A stretch of 64,000 nt of DNA from Gracilaria gracilis (taxonomy: Eukaryota; Rhodophyta; Florideophyceae; Gracilariales; Gracilariaceae): positions 1 through 64,000 of the forward strand of contig JARGSG010000235.1 of the NCBI GenBank assembly GCA_030374805.1, read 5' to 3'. A program made the translations under genes and the position numbers. Shown here in pieces: positions 9,447 to 20,616 of this stretch; the stretch's first letter is position 1; each line of letters begins with the position of its first letter. The notes under the pieces are model-generated. The model made no database searches. It was not told the origin of the DNA and worked only from the letters and a program-made list of their open reading frames with translations.

Positions 9447-10601
9447 TCAGCTTCGCAGGACACCATATATCTTTCTTATATCACAGATATTGGTTAAAGA
9501 TTCTTCAATATCTTCATTTAGCCTGCCTATCCAGTCGTGAGAGACCATTGATTTTCTCTCCAAACCATTATGTAGAGCATAGTTGTGTTGAGCGAGGTGT
9601 TGCTTCAAAGAGTTTGGAAGGAGGAAAAGGCACAGAGTGTTTTCCATATCCATTTCACAGAAGCAATAACTTGTGCCCCATCCTTTTAGAGACTGCTCGC
9701 CGAAACGGAACTTGACAAAAAGCTTCGCCCTTACCTTCGAGGCAACAAGAGACCTAGGTTTCGTAGAGACTACTTGCTTCGGTTCTGAGCGTAACCAGCC
9801 TTCATATCTCCTAGAGTTAATTAGAACGCTTACACAAGTGTCTTCTCCTTCACCATAACCAAGGCTTTTCTTCGTCCCTTTCGACATGCTCAGAAACGAA
9901 ATCGGGCGCCAGCAGTACGTACCACTGCCTTGATATGTGAAGATCCGTTCTAGTTGAGTACTTTCGTCAACAGAATGTGGTAGAGATAGATAATCCAACC
10001 AGGAAATTATAGATTCGGGCTTTGGGGCCGGTACCCAAGCCAAGTAGCATGGGTCGAAACTAGGAGCCCCAGCGAATCCTCGTTGCGAAGTTAAAGAGTT
10101 TTTCTGCGCCCACCTACATGCTTCCAGTAATTTGGTGTTACACGAGAGCGATGCAAAGATGAGCTGTGTTTCAAGAGCGCGCTGTAAAACTATGCCTCCG
10201 ATCCATTGTTCATAGTGGCAAACCTTGGTCCTTGGCATAAATTTCAGCTCTCCTTTCAAGAACGTAAGAACTTTGTCATTTCGTGAAGAGTAGTAGTCCA
10301 GAAGTCGTTTGTTTTCACTAGAATATTCGTAGTGGCTGATTGTTCTAGAAACACGAGATCGGTTAAACTGGAAGCATACTTTGCCTTCACGTTTCACAAG
10401 AAACCCAAGCCTGTGGTAACGTTGATCGGGGGAAACCAATAGAAATTGCGGACATACGTTTCCATTCGCGACATCCAACAGAAACTGTGGTAACCAGGTG
10501 TCAGGTGGCAGACTTTCATTCTTGATACACGAAGGATCGTTGTACAACGAAAGGAGAATGGGCATTCTCTCCTTCGTTGAAGAATGTATATGGGACATCA
10601 T
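9447..10601 (-). CDS. Hypothetical 384-aa protein
   Basis: An intact minus-strand ORF convergent with the peptidase-like gene. The chosen ATG at 10601 is the first in frame; the open frame extends slightly further with a TTG. The protein is a normal globular mixture with many aromatics (for example FTYQGSGTYCWRPISF and LKGWGTSYCF), with no signal peptide, membrane segment or recognisable motif. The Cys and His residues are scattered. Its size and intactness within a decayed neighbourhood suggest it is, or recently was, a functional part of the 4.3-12.6 kb cluster. I do not recognise it. Confidence 0.6.
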   Translation of the reverse strand: MMSHIHSSTKERMPILLSLYNDPSCIKNESLPPDTWLPQFLLDVANGNVCPQFLLVSPDQRYHRLGFLVKREGKVCFQFNRSRVSRTISHYEYSSENKRLLDYYSSRNDKVLTFLKGELKFMPRTKVCHYEQWIGGIVLQRALETQLIFASLSCNTKLLEACRWAQKNSLTSQRGFAGAPSFDPCYLAWVPAPKPESIISWLDYLSLPHSVDESTQLERIFTYQGSGTYCWRPISFLSMSKGTKKSLGYGEGEDTCVSVLINSRRYEGWLRSEPKQVVSTKPRSLVASKVRAKLFVKFRFGEQSLKGWGTSYCFCEMDMENTLCLFLLPNSLKQHLAQHNYALHNGLERKSMVSHDWIGRLNEDIEESLTNICDIRKIYGVLRS

Positions 10602-10757
10602 AATGATTCGGATGCCTCGGAACAAAGAAACTAAAAGGAGGGATCGGTTTTTCGGTTGCAGAGATCCAGGAGAGTATGAGAGAATGAACGACTAGACGGC
10701 CTGCGTTTGTGCACGATTACGATTTTTTACAAAAAGTACCGTAAGAAAACAAAATAA

Positions 10758-10910
10758 TCACCTATCCAAGAATACTAAAGCTTCCTGAAAGCGTCTGGCT
10801 TCAGCTGCTGAATCTGGCGTGTTCTCTAGCGCGCTCGCATTATCACACCGATCTAAACCATTGAAAATGCTTTCAGGTATATGTATTTGAATCGTGAACT
10901 TCTTTTTCAT
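10758..10910 (-). CDS. Small ORF downstream of the SANT protein, 50 aa
   Basis: The reading frame begins MKKKFTIQIHIP and ends ALVFLDR. Its open frame overlaps the last 20 bp of the SANT gene in another phase. It could be a frameshifted C-terminal extension of that gene, a second exon or a chance ORF. The rest of the 10602-10935 interval shows nothing else. Confidence 0.2.
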   Translation of the reverse strand: MKKKFTIQIHIPESIFNGLDRCDNASALENTPDSAAEARRFQEALVFLDR

Positions 10911-10935
10911 TCTTTCCTCAAGTGGAGAGGGCCAC

Positions 10936-12603
10936 TCAGGAACTACTATCGTCAAACTCCAGTAGGGGAGGAGAAACTGCCTTCCTTTTCGTCCTCCTCT
11001 TTCTGATGCTCACGTATCCTAGCATTCGGGCTCTATCCTTTAGACTGGTTTGAAGTCGTACAAATCCATTTGGAATAAACAACTCCTTCTGCATACGACT
11101 CCAGCTCCCGACTCCATACTGTTCAATACCTTGGCGTAGTAATTTGTCTTCCCTGGGTGAGAATGAACCAGTCCTCAGTTGCAGTTCAGAGGCCTCGCCC
11201 GTAGTTGAAAACTTTTGGTTCCACCCAAGAGATCTCTTTTTTTCCTTACTGGTCCTTGATCTCTTCTGAGCAACACCATCATCTGAATCATCGTCAGAAA
11301 ACAGATGAATCTTCAATATCTCATCAGCCTCATTGCCTTTCACTTTATCAAGGTTGCTGGCCAAATTCTTCTCCGTTTCTTGACCGAGGCAAATTATATT
11401 GGTGAAAACTTCATCAAGTTTCTCCTCCTCCCTGTCAATGATATGTTGGACGGAGGTTAACAGGGATGAAACACCTAACTGGTCAATAGACAACCCTCTG
11501 GCCCCATTGTACCTTTCGATCATATACTCTTTCAATGACTTCATTTCGCTCCTGAAGATGTCTTCATTCAAGAAAGGCTTCCATTTCACAAAACGAGATT
11601 TGCAATTCGAACCCAGCTTTTTCAGCACATGAACTTCACCTGAGCCACTAAGAACGGTGGATTTCACCAGAGAGATAACAGCTCTAAACAGTCTTGTTGT
11701 CAAAGCACTGTTACTTCCATTAATGAAGATGTATGTGCTCCTATCTAGTAGAGAATAGAGTTGTTTCTCAGAGATTTCATTCAATTGCATGTCGTTCCTA
11801 AGCGTGAAAACTAGGCCTTTCGCTTCCATGCATTGTACTTTAGCTGAGAGATGCTCTCGAAGAATTCCAGCTTGTTTTATCCCGTAGCACTTCTTCACGC
11901 ACTCTTCAATAAACTTCCCGGACATTCCAACATCAAGAACTTTGCGAATGCCAGGCAATTCCGCTACTGAGAGAAGACAGCTGACCACTTGCGGGAAGTC
12001 CACATTCTCTTTCAGCTGAGGCTCAGAACCTCGGTCACATGTTGCAGGACCTAAATTTTCAAGTTTTGCAAGCTCTTTCCGTTCACGATGTTTCTTCGAA
12101 TGACCTCCACCTTCACGATTCACAAGCTCTTTCCGTTCAAGATCTTCTTTCGAGCGACCTCCATATTCAAGATTCACAAACTCTTTCCGCTCACGATGTT
12201 CTTCATGGAAGCTTTCGCGAAAGTGACGTTCACTGCCGCAGAAATTAATAACCGCCCCAAGAGATTTCACTGGAACTGCGGACTTGGCAGCCACGGTGTC
12301 TCTGGCCTCAAACTGGGCTGTTATCTCCTCTGAATCTCCACCTCCGTCCCTAAATTGACCCAAGGGGATGATATCTTGTGAGGTCCTCGCCTTTTTCCGG
12401 GGAAAATTCGTATGTTCCTCACTAATCTTCTTGTATCTCTCCCAACACTCTCCCGGATTCCGATCCCGAGGAAGAAGTTGATTATTTGCCAAAGTCTCCC
12501 AGAAATTGAGCTCCAAGTGCTTCCCAGAGCCACTATGTGCTTCCTCTAAGGCTGCGTCCCGCAATTGCTGGTCCTCCTCGGACATCCAGTTCTTACCAGA
12601 CAT
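10936..12603 (-). CDS. Nuclear protein with N- and C-terminal SANT/Myb-like domains
   Basis: The 555-aa protein has a clear ATG. Residues about 4-62 form a SANT/Myb-like domain (WMSEEDQQL, then FWETLA and CWERYKKI). Residues about 130-185 carry three imperfect copies of a charged motif around ERKELVN and GGHSK. The middle is helical and basic, with an acidic FSDDDSDDG stretch. Residues about 488-540 form a second Myb-like domain (FSPREDKLLRQGIEQYG, GSWSRMQ, LKDRARMLG) close to the telobox/TRF type, and the tail is basic (RKRRTKRK). The expected role is DNA or chromatin binding in the nucleus. Such proteins accompany several eukaryotic DNA transposons, which fits its setting, but a host telomere- or promoter-binding role is equally possible. 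Confidence 0.7.
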   Translation of the reverse strand: MSGKNWMSEEDQQLRDAALEEAHSGSGKHLELNFWETLANNQLLPRDRNPGECWERYKKISEEHTNFPRKKARTSQDIIPLGQFRDGGGDSEEITAQFEARDTVAAKSAVPVKSLGAVINFCGSERHFRESFHEEHRERKEFVNLEYGGRSKEDLERKELVNREGGGHSKKHRERKELAKLENLGPATCDRGSEPQLKENVDFPQVVSCLLSVAELPGIRKVLDVGMSGKFIEECVKKCYGIKQAGILREHLSAKVQCMEAKGLVFTLRNDMQLNEISEKQLYSLLDRSTYIFINGSNSALTTRLFRAVISLVKSTVLSGSGEVHVLKKLGSNCKSRFVKWKPFLNEDIFRSEMKSLKEYMIERYNGARGLSIDQLGVSSLLTSVQHIIDREEEKLDEVFTNIICLGQETEKNLASNLDKVKGNEADEILKIHLFSDDDSDDGVAQKRSRTSKEKKRSLGWNQKFSTTGEASELQLRTGSFSPREDKLLRQGIEQYGVGSWSRMQKELFIPNGFVRLQTSLKDRARMLGYVSIRKRRTKRKAVSPPLLEFDDSSS

Positions 12604-13305
12604 TTTCTGTGTGATATGAGACTCTCCAACGGGAAGAAATTCGAATGTGCTCCGCCGCTCGGTCGCTCTCCGAGTGAATCGGACGAGGAAGTGCCGATCT
12701 AGAGCACGAAATGGGTTTTGAGGTACCTTCGCAACGGCTTGCTTGGAACATGTTTTTCATTCGTGTGTTTTGGATTAGGATTTTTTCGTTTTTCACAAGT
12801 TTTATTTTAAGATTCGCTACAAGATGTCATCTAGAAGATGCGAAGATGACATCTTTCTTTGCCCGCCAGTACAGTCCCGTTCCGAGGCACCATCATGCGT
12901 AGCCAACACCATAGTTATTTCCACATTGTTTATATCTCACACTGCGAACCGCTCCTTCTCCTTCCCTTCCACTCCCTGCACTTCAATCGAAACAACAACG
13001 ACACGGTAGAGATTTGGCGCGGAATCCTTTTTAGAGCAGATTTCACGAATTGAGGTGTTCAAGTCGTCGTGTTGCTTTTCGCCGCCGTTGCGCATGGAAC
13101 CCTTGGTGTAGTTTCGGTAGTGGCAAGGCGTGTTATACGATTTAGCCTACGCAATGAAGTGAGTACGGGGCGCTTGCAAAGACCAATATGTCACGTTTGT
13201 GCATAATAGAAATCTTGGTTTTAAGGAATACAGGAATAAGCACAATAAATCAGGATGGCTTCTGGGCGGAGTCTTGAAGTGTACAACTTCAACACGGGGT
13301 GGAAC
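12604..13305. other. Intergenic, no gene seen
   Basis: Only short open frames without protein character are present. It contains the presumed promoter side of the SANT gene, and the repeat array begins at its right edge. Confidence 0.5.
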
Positions 13306-13547
13306 CATGTCCTAGGACACCATGAAAAAGTGGTTCATGTTCTTGCATCACGGAATTTTCAGAAAAAGTTTTAGTTTTTGTAAATAAATACCAATTTTTT
13401 TGGAAACATCCCGCGCGCTTTGCACGAACATGAACCAAGTTTTCGCCATGTCCTAGGACATGGCCTCCTCAACACATTGCTCCGCGTCCGCATTCGTCCA
13501 TGGTGTATGACCAGGGGCTCTTGTCCCAAAATATAACTTGAATGCTT

Positions 13548-13698
13548 CATGTCCTAGGACACCATGAAAAAGTGGTTCATGTTCTTGCATCACGGAATTT
13601 TCAGAAAAAGTTTTTGTAAATAAATACCAATTTTTTGGAAACATTCCGCGCGCTTTGCACGAACATGAACCAAGTTTTCGCCATGTCCTAGGACATGG
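13548..13698 (+). repeat. Unit A, typical array copy
   Basis: The left end is catgtcctaggacaccatg and the right end is the 20-bp palindrome gccatgtcctaggacatggc, with inverted ggttcatgtt/aacatgaacc arms inside. The AT-rich core is followed by cccgcgcgctttgca. Twelve copies lie in the array, four of them truncated on the left, with one more at 2814 and a remnant at 7361. Confidence 0.8.
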
Positions 13699-13935
13699 CC
13701 TCCTCAACACATTGCTCCGCGTCCGCATTCGTCCATGGTGTATGACCAGGGGCTCTTGTCCCAAAATATAACTTGAATGCTTCATGTCCTAGGACACCAT
13801 GAAAAAGTGGTTCATGTTCTTGCATCACGGAATTTTCAGAAAAAGATTTTGTAAATAAATACCAATTTTTTGGAAACATCCCGCGCGCTTTGCACGAACA
13901 TGAACCAAGTTTTCGCCATGTCCTAGGACATGGCT

Positions 13936-14369
13936 CCGTTATGTGGCACCTGAAATTATATCGCGCACAAGTGGCCCACAAGTGCAATTTTAATGAAACG
14001 GACACCGGCCACAGTGAAAGGAGAGTCGAAAGACCACGTGTAAAACACCTTTTTGCACTTCACACGTATCCCACGTTTACTAAAGTAATTTACGGCATAT
14101 AGATACACACATCAGCAATTCTTCACCATGTGTATTATGTACTACTAACGGGTGCCATTTATTCTCGAACGGTTTGAAGGATCTCCACAATGCTGGCTGT
14201 TTTCAACAGTTTGAACAGATGTTCACAATAATGGCTGTTTTGTAAAGCATTGATTGTTATGGAAGGAAGCGTTTATGAGTTTCGAATTTCTGAAGTTCAG
14301 TGGATATAGCTTTACTCCAGGGTTCAGCCGACTTGACCAGCAAGATTGGGAAACTTGTCTGGTGAAAAG
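13936..14369. repeat. Module C, first of five copies
   Basis: The 434-bp module starts tccgt(t/c)atgtggcacc directly after the right palindrome of A and ends ctggtgaaaag. Other copies begin near 15188, 16205, 16752 and 17297. It has no terminal inverted repeats that I can see. Short frames exist on both strands but differ little between copies, which reflects recent duplication rather than selection. Its origin is unknown. Confidence 0.7.
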
Positions 14370-17300
14370 CATCACGGAATTCTCAAAAAAAGTTTTTGTA
14401 AATAAATACCAATTTTTTGAAAACATCCCGCGCGCTTTGCACGAACATGAACCAAGTTTTCGCCATGTCCTAGGACATGGCCCCCTCAACACATTGCTCC
14501 GCGTCCGCATTCGTCCATGGTGTATGACCAGGGGCTCTTGTCCCAAAATATAACTTGAATGCTTCATGTCCTAGGACACCATGAAAAAGTGGTTCATGTT
14601 CTTGCATCACGGAATTTTCAGAAAAAGATTTTGTAAATAAATACCAATTTTTTGGAAACATCCCGCGCGCTTTGCAGGAACATGAACCAAGTTTTCGCCA
14701 TGTCCTAGGACATGGCCTCCTCAACACATTGCTCCGCGTCCGCATTCGTCCATGGTGTATGACCAGGGGCTCTTGTCCCAAAATATAACTTGAATGCTTC
14801 ATGTCCTAGGACACCATGAAAAAGTGGTTCATGTTCTTGCATCACGGAATTTTCAGAAAAAGATTTTGTAAATAAATACCAATTTTTTGGAAACATTCCG
14901 CGCGCTTTGCACGAACATGAACCAAGTTTTCGCCATGTCCTAGGACATGGCCTCCTCAACACATTGCTCCGCGTCCGCATTCGTCCATGGTGTATGACCA
15001 GGGGCTCTTGTCCCAAAATATAACTTGAATGCTTCATGTCCTAGGACACCATGAAAAAGTGGTTCATGTTCTTGCATCACGGAATTTTCAGAAAAAGTTT
15101 TTGTAAATAAATACCAATTTTTTGGAAACATCCCGCGCGCTTTGCACGAACATGAACCAAGTTTTCGCCATGTCCTAGGACATGGCTCCGTCATGTGGCA
15201 CCTGAAATTATATCGCGCACAAGTGGCCCACAAATGCAACTTTAATGAAACGGACACCGGCTACAGTGAAAGGAGAGTCGAAGTGCCACGTGTAAAACAC
15301 CTTTTTGCACTTCACACGTATCCCACGTTTACTAAAGTAATTTACGGCATATAGATACACACATCAGCAATTCTTCACCATGTGTATTATGTACTACTAA
15401 CGGGTGCCATCTATTCTCGAACGGTTTGAAGGATCTCCACAATGCTGGATGTTTTCAACAGTTTGAACAGATGTTCACAATAATGGCTGTTTTGTAAAGC
15501 ATTGGATGTTATGGAAGGAAGCGTTTATGAGTTTCGAATTTCTGAAGTTCAGTGGATATAGCTTTACTCCAGGGTTCAGCCGACTTGACCAGCAAGATTG
15601 GGAAACTTGTCTGGTGAAAAGCATCACGGAATTCTCAAAAAAAGTTTTTGTAAATAAATACCAATTTTTTGGAAACATCCCGCGCGCTTTGCAGGAACAT
15701 GAACCAAGTTTTCGCCATGTCCTAGGACATGGCCTCCTCAACACATTGCTCCGCGTCCGCATTCGTCCATGGTGTATGACCAGGGGCTCTTGTCCCAAAA
15801 TATAACTTGAATGCTTCATGTCCTAGGACACCATGAAAAAGTGGTTCATGTTCTTGCATCACGGAATTTTCAGAAAAAGTTTTTGTAAATAAATACCAAT
15901 TTTTTGGAAACATTCCGCGCGCTTTGCACGAACATGAACCAAGTTTTCGCCATGTCCTAGGACATGGCCTCCTCAACACATTGCTCCGCGTCCGCATTCG
16001 TCCATGGTGTATGACCAGGGGCTCTTGTCCCAAAATATAACTTGAATGCTTCATGTCCTAGGACACCATGAAAAAGTGGTTCATGTTCTTGCATAACGGA
16101 ATTTTCAGAAAAAGTTTTTGTAAATAAATACCAATTTTTTGAAAACATCCCGCGCGCTTTGCAGGAACATGAACCAAGTTTTCGCCATGTCCTAGGACAT
16201 GGCTCCGTCATGTGGCACCTGAAATTATATCGCGCACAAGTGGCCCACAAATGCAACTTTAATGAAACGGACACCGGCTACAGTGAAAGGAGAGTCGAAG
16301 TGCCACGTGTAAAACACCTTTTTGCACTTCACACGTATCCCACGTTTACTAAAGTAATTTACGGCATATAGATACACACATCAGCAATTCTTCACCATGT
16401 GTATTATGTACTACTAACGGGTGCCATCTATTCTCGAACGGTTTGAAGGATCTCCACAATGCGGGATGTTTTCAACAGTTTGAACAGATGTTCACAATAA
16501 TGACTGTTTTGTAAAGCATTGGATGTTATGGAAGGAAGCGTTTATGAGTTTCGAATTTCTGAAGTTCAGTGGATATAGCTTTACTCCAGGGTTCAGCCGA
16601 CTTGACCAGCAAGATTGGGAAACTTGTCTGGTGAAAAGCATCACGGAATTCTCAAAAAAAGTTTTTGTAAATAAATACCAATTTTTTGGAAACATCCCGC
16701 GCGCTTTGCACGAACATGAACCAAGTTTTCGCCATGTCCTAGGACATGGCTCCGTCATGTGGCACCTGAAATTATATCGCGCACAAGTGGCCCACAAATG
16801 CAACTTTAATGAAACGGACACCGGCTACAGTGAAAGGAGAGTCGAAGTGCCACGTGTAAAACACCTTTTTGCACTTCACACGTATCCCACGTTTACTAAA
16901 GTAATTTACGGCATATAGATACACACATCAGCAATTCTTCACCATGTGTATTATGTACTACTAACGGGTGCCATCTATTCTCGAACAGTTTGAAGGATCT
17001 CCACAATGCTGGCTGTTTTCAACAGTTTGAACAGATGTTCACAATAATGGCTGTTTTGTAAAGCATTGGATGTTATGGAAGGAAGCGTTTATGAGTTTCG
17101 AATTTCTGAAGTTCAGTGGATATAGCTTTACTCCAGGGTGCAACAGACTTGACCAGCAAGATTGGGAAACTTGTCTGGTGAAAAGCATCACGGAATTTTC
17201 AAAAAGGGTTTTTGTAAACAAATACCAATTTTTTGGAAACATCCCGCGCGCTTTGCACGAACATGAACCAAGTTTTCGCCATGTCCTAGGACATGGCTCC

Positions 17301-18189
17301 GTCATGTGGCACCTGAAATTATATCGCGCACAAGTGGCCCACAAGTGCATTTTAATGAAACGGACACCGGCTACAGTGAAAGGAGAGTCGAAGTGCCACG
17401 TGTAAAACACCTTTTTGCACTTCACACGTATCCCACGTTTACTAAAGTAATTCACGGCATATAGATACACACATCAGCAATTCTTCACCATGTGTATTAT
17501 GTACTACTAACGGGTGCCATCTATTCTCGAACAGTTTGAAGGATCTCCACAATGCTGGCTGTTTTCAACAGTTTGAACAGATGTTCGCAATAATGGCTGT
17601 TTTGTAAAGCATTGGATGTTATGGAAGGAAGCGTTTATGAGTTTCGAATTTCTGAAGTTCAGTGGATATAGCTTTACTCCAGGGTTCAACAGACTTGACC
17701 AGCAAGATTGGGAAACTTGTCTGGTGAAAAGTAGCTATTGGTTATAAAGGATTTTCGATATTCAGTTTGACGTTTGGTTCTCTTTTGTGAAGAGGTTATC
17801 TATTTTTTCACTATGACGGCCGTGAGAATAGTTTAATGTTAGGAGGTGCAATTAGCATCGAAAATTGCTTTCTGTGCGGAAGAGGAACACTACGACTATG
17901 GAATAACCATGAAATAGGGTATCTACAGATGGGTTTCTGTTTCGATGGTGAGTGTTGTTCTCGTTGGGGAATCGAAAGAATTAGTAGTGAACTCAAATCT
18001 CTTTATATAGCGAGGTTTGGAATCGCTTCCTTGAGGTTAAACAGTTACATGTTTCATGACAGGTATACAATGAATAGTCGGAAAAGTTGGGACTTTTCAA
18101 AGGTGGTCTGAAAAAGGAGGTGGAGGACATCCATTCATTGGAAAGGGCAACTCTCAGGGCCCTTGAATACCTCAGGTACGCCGGTAGCT

Positions 18190-18830
18190 TTATTAAAATG
18201 TTTGTAATGCCGCCTTTTTCTCCTCAATTTTCTTTTAACTTCGTATCCATGGGCACCGCTTTCTTCTTGATAGTTTCGTTCAACGCCTTCTTCTTGATGG
18301 TTTCGTTCAACGTATGCAGCTTTCCTATTTCGTTTTTAGTATCCTCTAACGTTGAATTGCTTGTGCTGCCATCTCCAGGTTGAGAAGAAGCAGGCTGTGA
18401 ATTGTAATCAGCATTTTCATTTTCATTTTGAGTGGCCGCTCATGCTGCGATTCTTTCCGATCGAAAAAGAAGTCGTAACGGTGCGATTCTTTCCACTTCT
18501 ATTTTATATTTAGACTTTGTTGCTTTTCTTACTTTAAAATCCTCCAATGCCCAATCCATCACATTACAATTTCCTACAATTCTTTCATATTTGTTAGTAT
18601 CCGGCTCTAGTGTTTTATGAAAATTGGCTCACGGTCGCATCTATAGCGTTCTCACTTTCATAGCTTTTCTCGGATGCCTTCATCAAGTTTCATCCATAAG
18701 TTCTTGTATACTTTGCGTTTCATTTGTCTCATTTGTCTCACCATTGCTTTACGAAATTATTTATTCATCTTTAGATGAAAGGCCGACTTCATCTCATCCC
18801 ATGTGAAATTTCTTCCTTCATTCTACTTAT
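18190..18830 (-). pseudogene. Degenerate coding-like remnant, unknown
   Basis: On the minus strand, protein-like stretches separated by stops can be read, such as TLEPDTNKYERIVGNCNVMD (near 18600-18540) and a Lys-rich segment with two LNETIKKKA repeats (near 18315-18265). No family is recognised. The flanks at 17732-18190 and 18830-19583 show no gene. Confidence 0.3.
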
Positions 18831-19583
18831 ATTGAGAAGAGCAGCCAAGTAGTAAAACAGCGAACTTGAAGGCCAAAAGGTTATCAACCGTTCTTGTGAT
18901 TTCAATTGACCCCAATAAAAGCCACGTCGCATATTCCAATCAGAGTTGCGAGGATTTTTGCAATCATGTTTGCAATCATGTATGGCTCTCCAACTTGTTA
19001 TCAGGATTATCGTACAAATAATTAATTGCCCACCTTCTCTGCGAGAGACCTTGTGGTGTTAATTAATTCACGAAAACAGGTCATCTGATGGGGAATAAAT
19101 ATGAGCCTCCTAAGCTTCGGGCATTAAATGGATACGCCACTGGCCAAAACTTCATAGCGCAGTTCAATTCCTCGTCTGGTAAATACCACATAGATCATTG
19201 CCAGTCTTCTTCATCATGTCCTGTTCATCATTCCACAACATTTAAGATCCTTTCAGGATCTATGCGCGACAAATTCCCCCTAACATAACGAAAAGAAATC
19301 CATCCCGAACACCATGGAGCGGAAAAACAAGATCCCCATATCAATCCCTCCCACAAAAAGGGAATATAAGTTCCAGTGCTAACCAAGGCTACACAATTTG
19401 ACAAAGAAAAATGAAACATGTAATGGACCGTTAGCCTCAAAGGAAGAAAACTGAGCTTCATTACCAGATATATTTGCGAAATTCGTTGGATTCTTACAGT
19501 CGATTGTCCTCCTGAACCCAGAAATGAGACCCATACATGGGCCCCCTAGAGCCCTAACTTGGCCAACTAGGGCCCTAACATCA

Positions 19584-19862
19584 AATTCCCCCCCCTAAAC
19601 GAAAACCCCCGTAGTGGGCTTAACTAATCCCCCCTAATTCCCCCCTAATCATCCCCTAATCATCCCCTAAACTCCCCCCCTAATTCCCCCCCTAATTCCC
19701 CCCCTAATTCCCCCCTAATTCCCCCCTAATTCCCCCCTAAATCCCCCCCTAATTCCCCCCTAATTCCCCCTAAAAACCCTAAACCCTAAAACCCTAAACC
19801 CCTAAAACCTAAAACCCCTAAACCCTAATTCCCCCCCTAAACCCCTAATTCCCCCCCTAATT
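19584..19862. repeat. C-rich telomere-like tandem tract
   Basis: About 280 bp of irregular units of the type aattcccccccta, containing a patch of ccctaaaccctaaaaccc. The opposite strand reads as TTAGGGGGGAA and TTTAGGG repeats. It resembles telomeric DNA in its G-run and T/A composition: the TTTAGGG patch matches the plant-type repeat, and the long G runs recall the AATGGGGGG telomere of cyanidiophyte red algae. It directly precedes the truncated Ty3 element. Confidence 0.75.
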
Positions 19863-19940
19863 CACGGTTAGGACCGATCATCACTCACTTCAATAGATCC
19901 TCAATTAGGCCGATTGTAGCGGGAGTCTAGCTCTGTGGAG

Positions 19941-20616
19941 ATTTCGTCTCTCAGAGTTTAAGTACGACGTTGTGCGTCGTGCTGGCGTCAAACACTAAGC
20001 GGCAGATGCACTGTCCCGTATAGCCACTGATTGTTTGGACGAGACACCTCTCGATACCGACATTCCATGCTTTGCCATAGAACCCTCTGGGGACTATGAT
20101 TGTCTGATGGCTACTGTGAGGAAAGGGAATACCATGTATGAGAACGTACTTCTAGATTGGGAAGAACCAGAGAAAGGCCCAGAACGGGAAGTAGTGATGG
20201 CTGTCGAAAGCGAACAGGAGGAAGCTATGCTGATTGCGGTCGATGACTTTCTGGAACAGCACTCGCAAGACTCCTGGTGCAAGAAAGTAGCCGAGGAGGT
20301 GGGGAAACCACAGTCCCGATTCGGGTACGACTACCATGTTTTTCTCACCAGAACCTCGCCAGCAATACAGCAATTGGTACCGTCCACCATACGAGACCAC
20401 GTCCTCTACTTATCCCGCTACCCTCGCTTAGCGGGACATCCTGGTGGGAGAAGAATGTACGCGACCCTACGTCGAAACTTCTACTGGCCATTTATGGCCA
20501 ATGATGCCAACCAGACTGTCAAGAACTGTCGCTCCTGTGAAGCCACCAGAAAGACACGCACAAGCACCGGAAATTCTTCAAGTTGTTTCCCGCAGTGGGT
20601 TCACTGGAATTTGTAG
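19941..20616 (+). pseudogene. Ty3 RNase H end and integrase zinc-binding domain
   Basis: The RNase H tail ends ADALSRIATD; this is followed by a linker and the integrase N-terminal region (RYPRLAGHPGGRRMYATLRR, then FYWPFMA and CRSCEATR). The two Cys and one His of the HHCC motif are visible, but the first His appears to have become Arg or Tyr (SRYPRLAGH). The TAA at 19996 falls where related elements have Gln. The frame is lost near 20575 before the integrase core. Confidence 0.8.

Larger units (their letters stand above)
13306..17731. repeat. Higher-order tandem array of modules A, B and C
   Basis: A 4.4-kb satellite-like array made of three modules. A (about 150 bp, palindrome-capped) alternates with B (about 83 bp) at a 235-bp period in runs of three or so A units, and each run is followed by C (434 bp). 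C always joins an A unit lacking its first 35 bp or so, at the sequence gcatcacggaatt. The order is roughly A B A B A C, a B A B A B A C, a B A B A C, a C, a C, where a is the truncated A. The last C stops at 17731, exactly where the others enter the truncated A. Copies are nearly identical, so expansion is recent. Confidence 0.85.

Noticed and set aside
13453..17470. Repeated minus-strand ORFs of about 105-143 aa beginning MKHSSYILG or MSVSLKLHLW in the array
   Set aside because: They cross module borders of a recent satellite, and their similarity follows from DNA identity, not from protein conservation.
13306..17731. Possible CRISPR-like array
   Set aside because: Units are long, contiguous and capped by palindromes, spacers are not unique, and the genome is eukaryotic.
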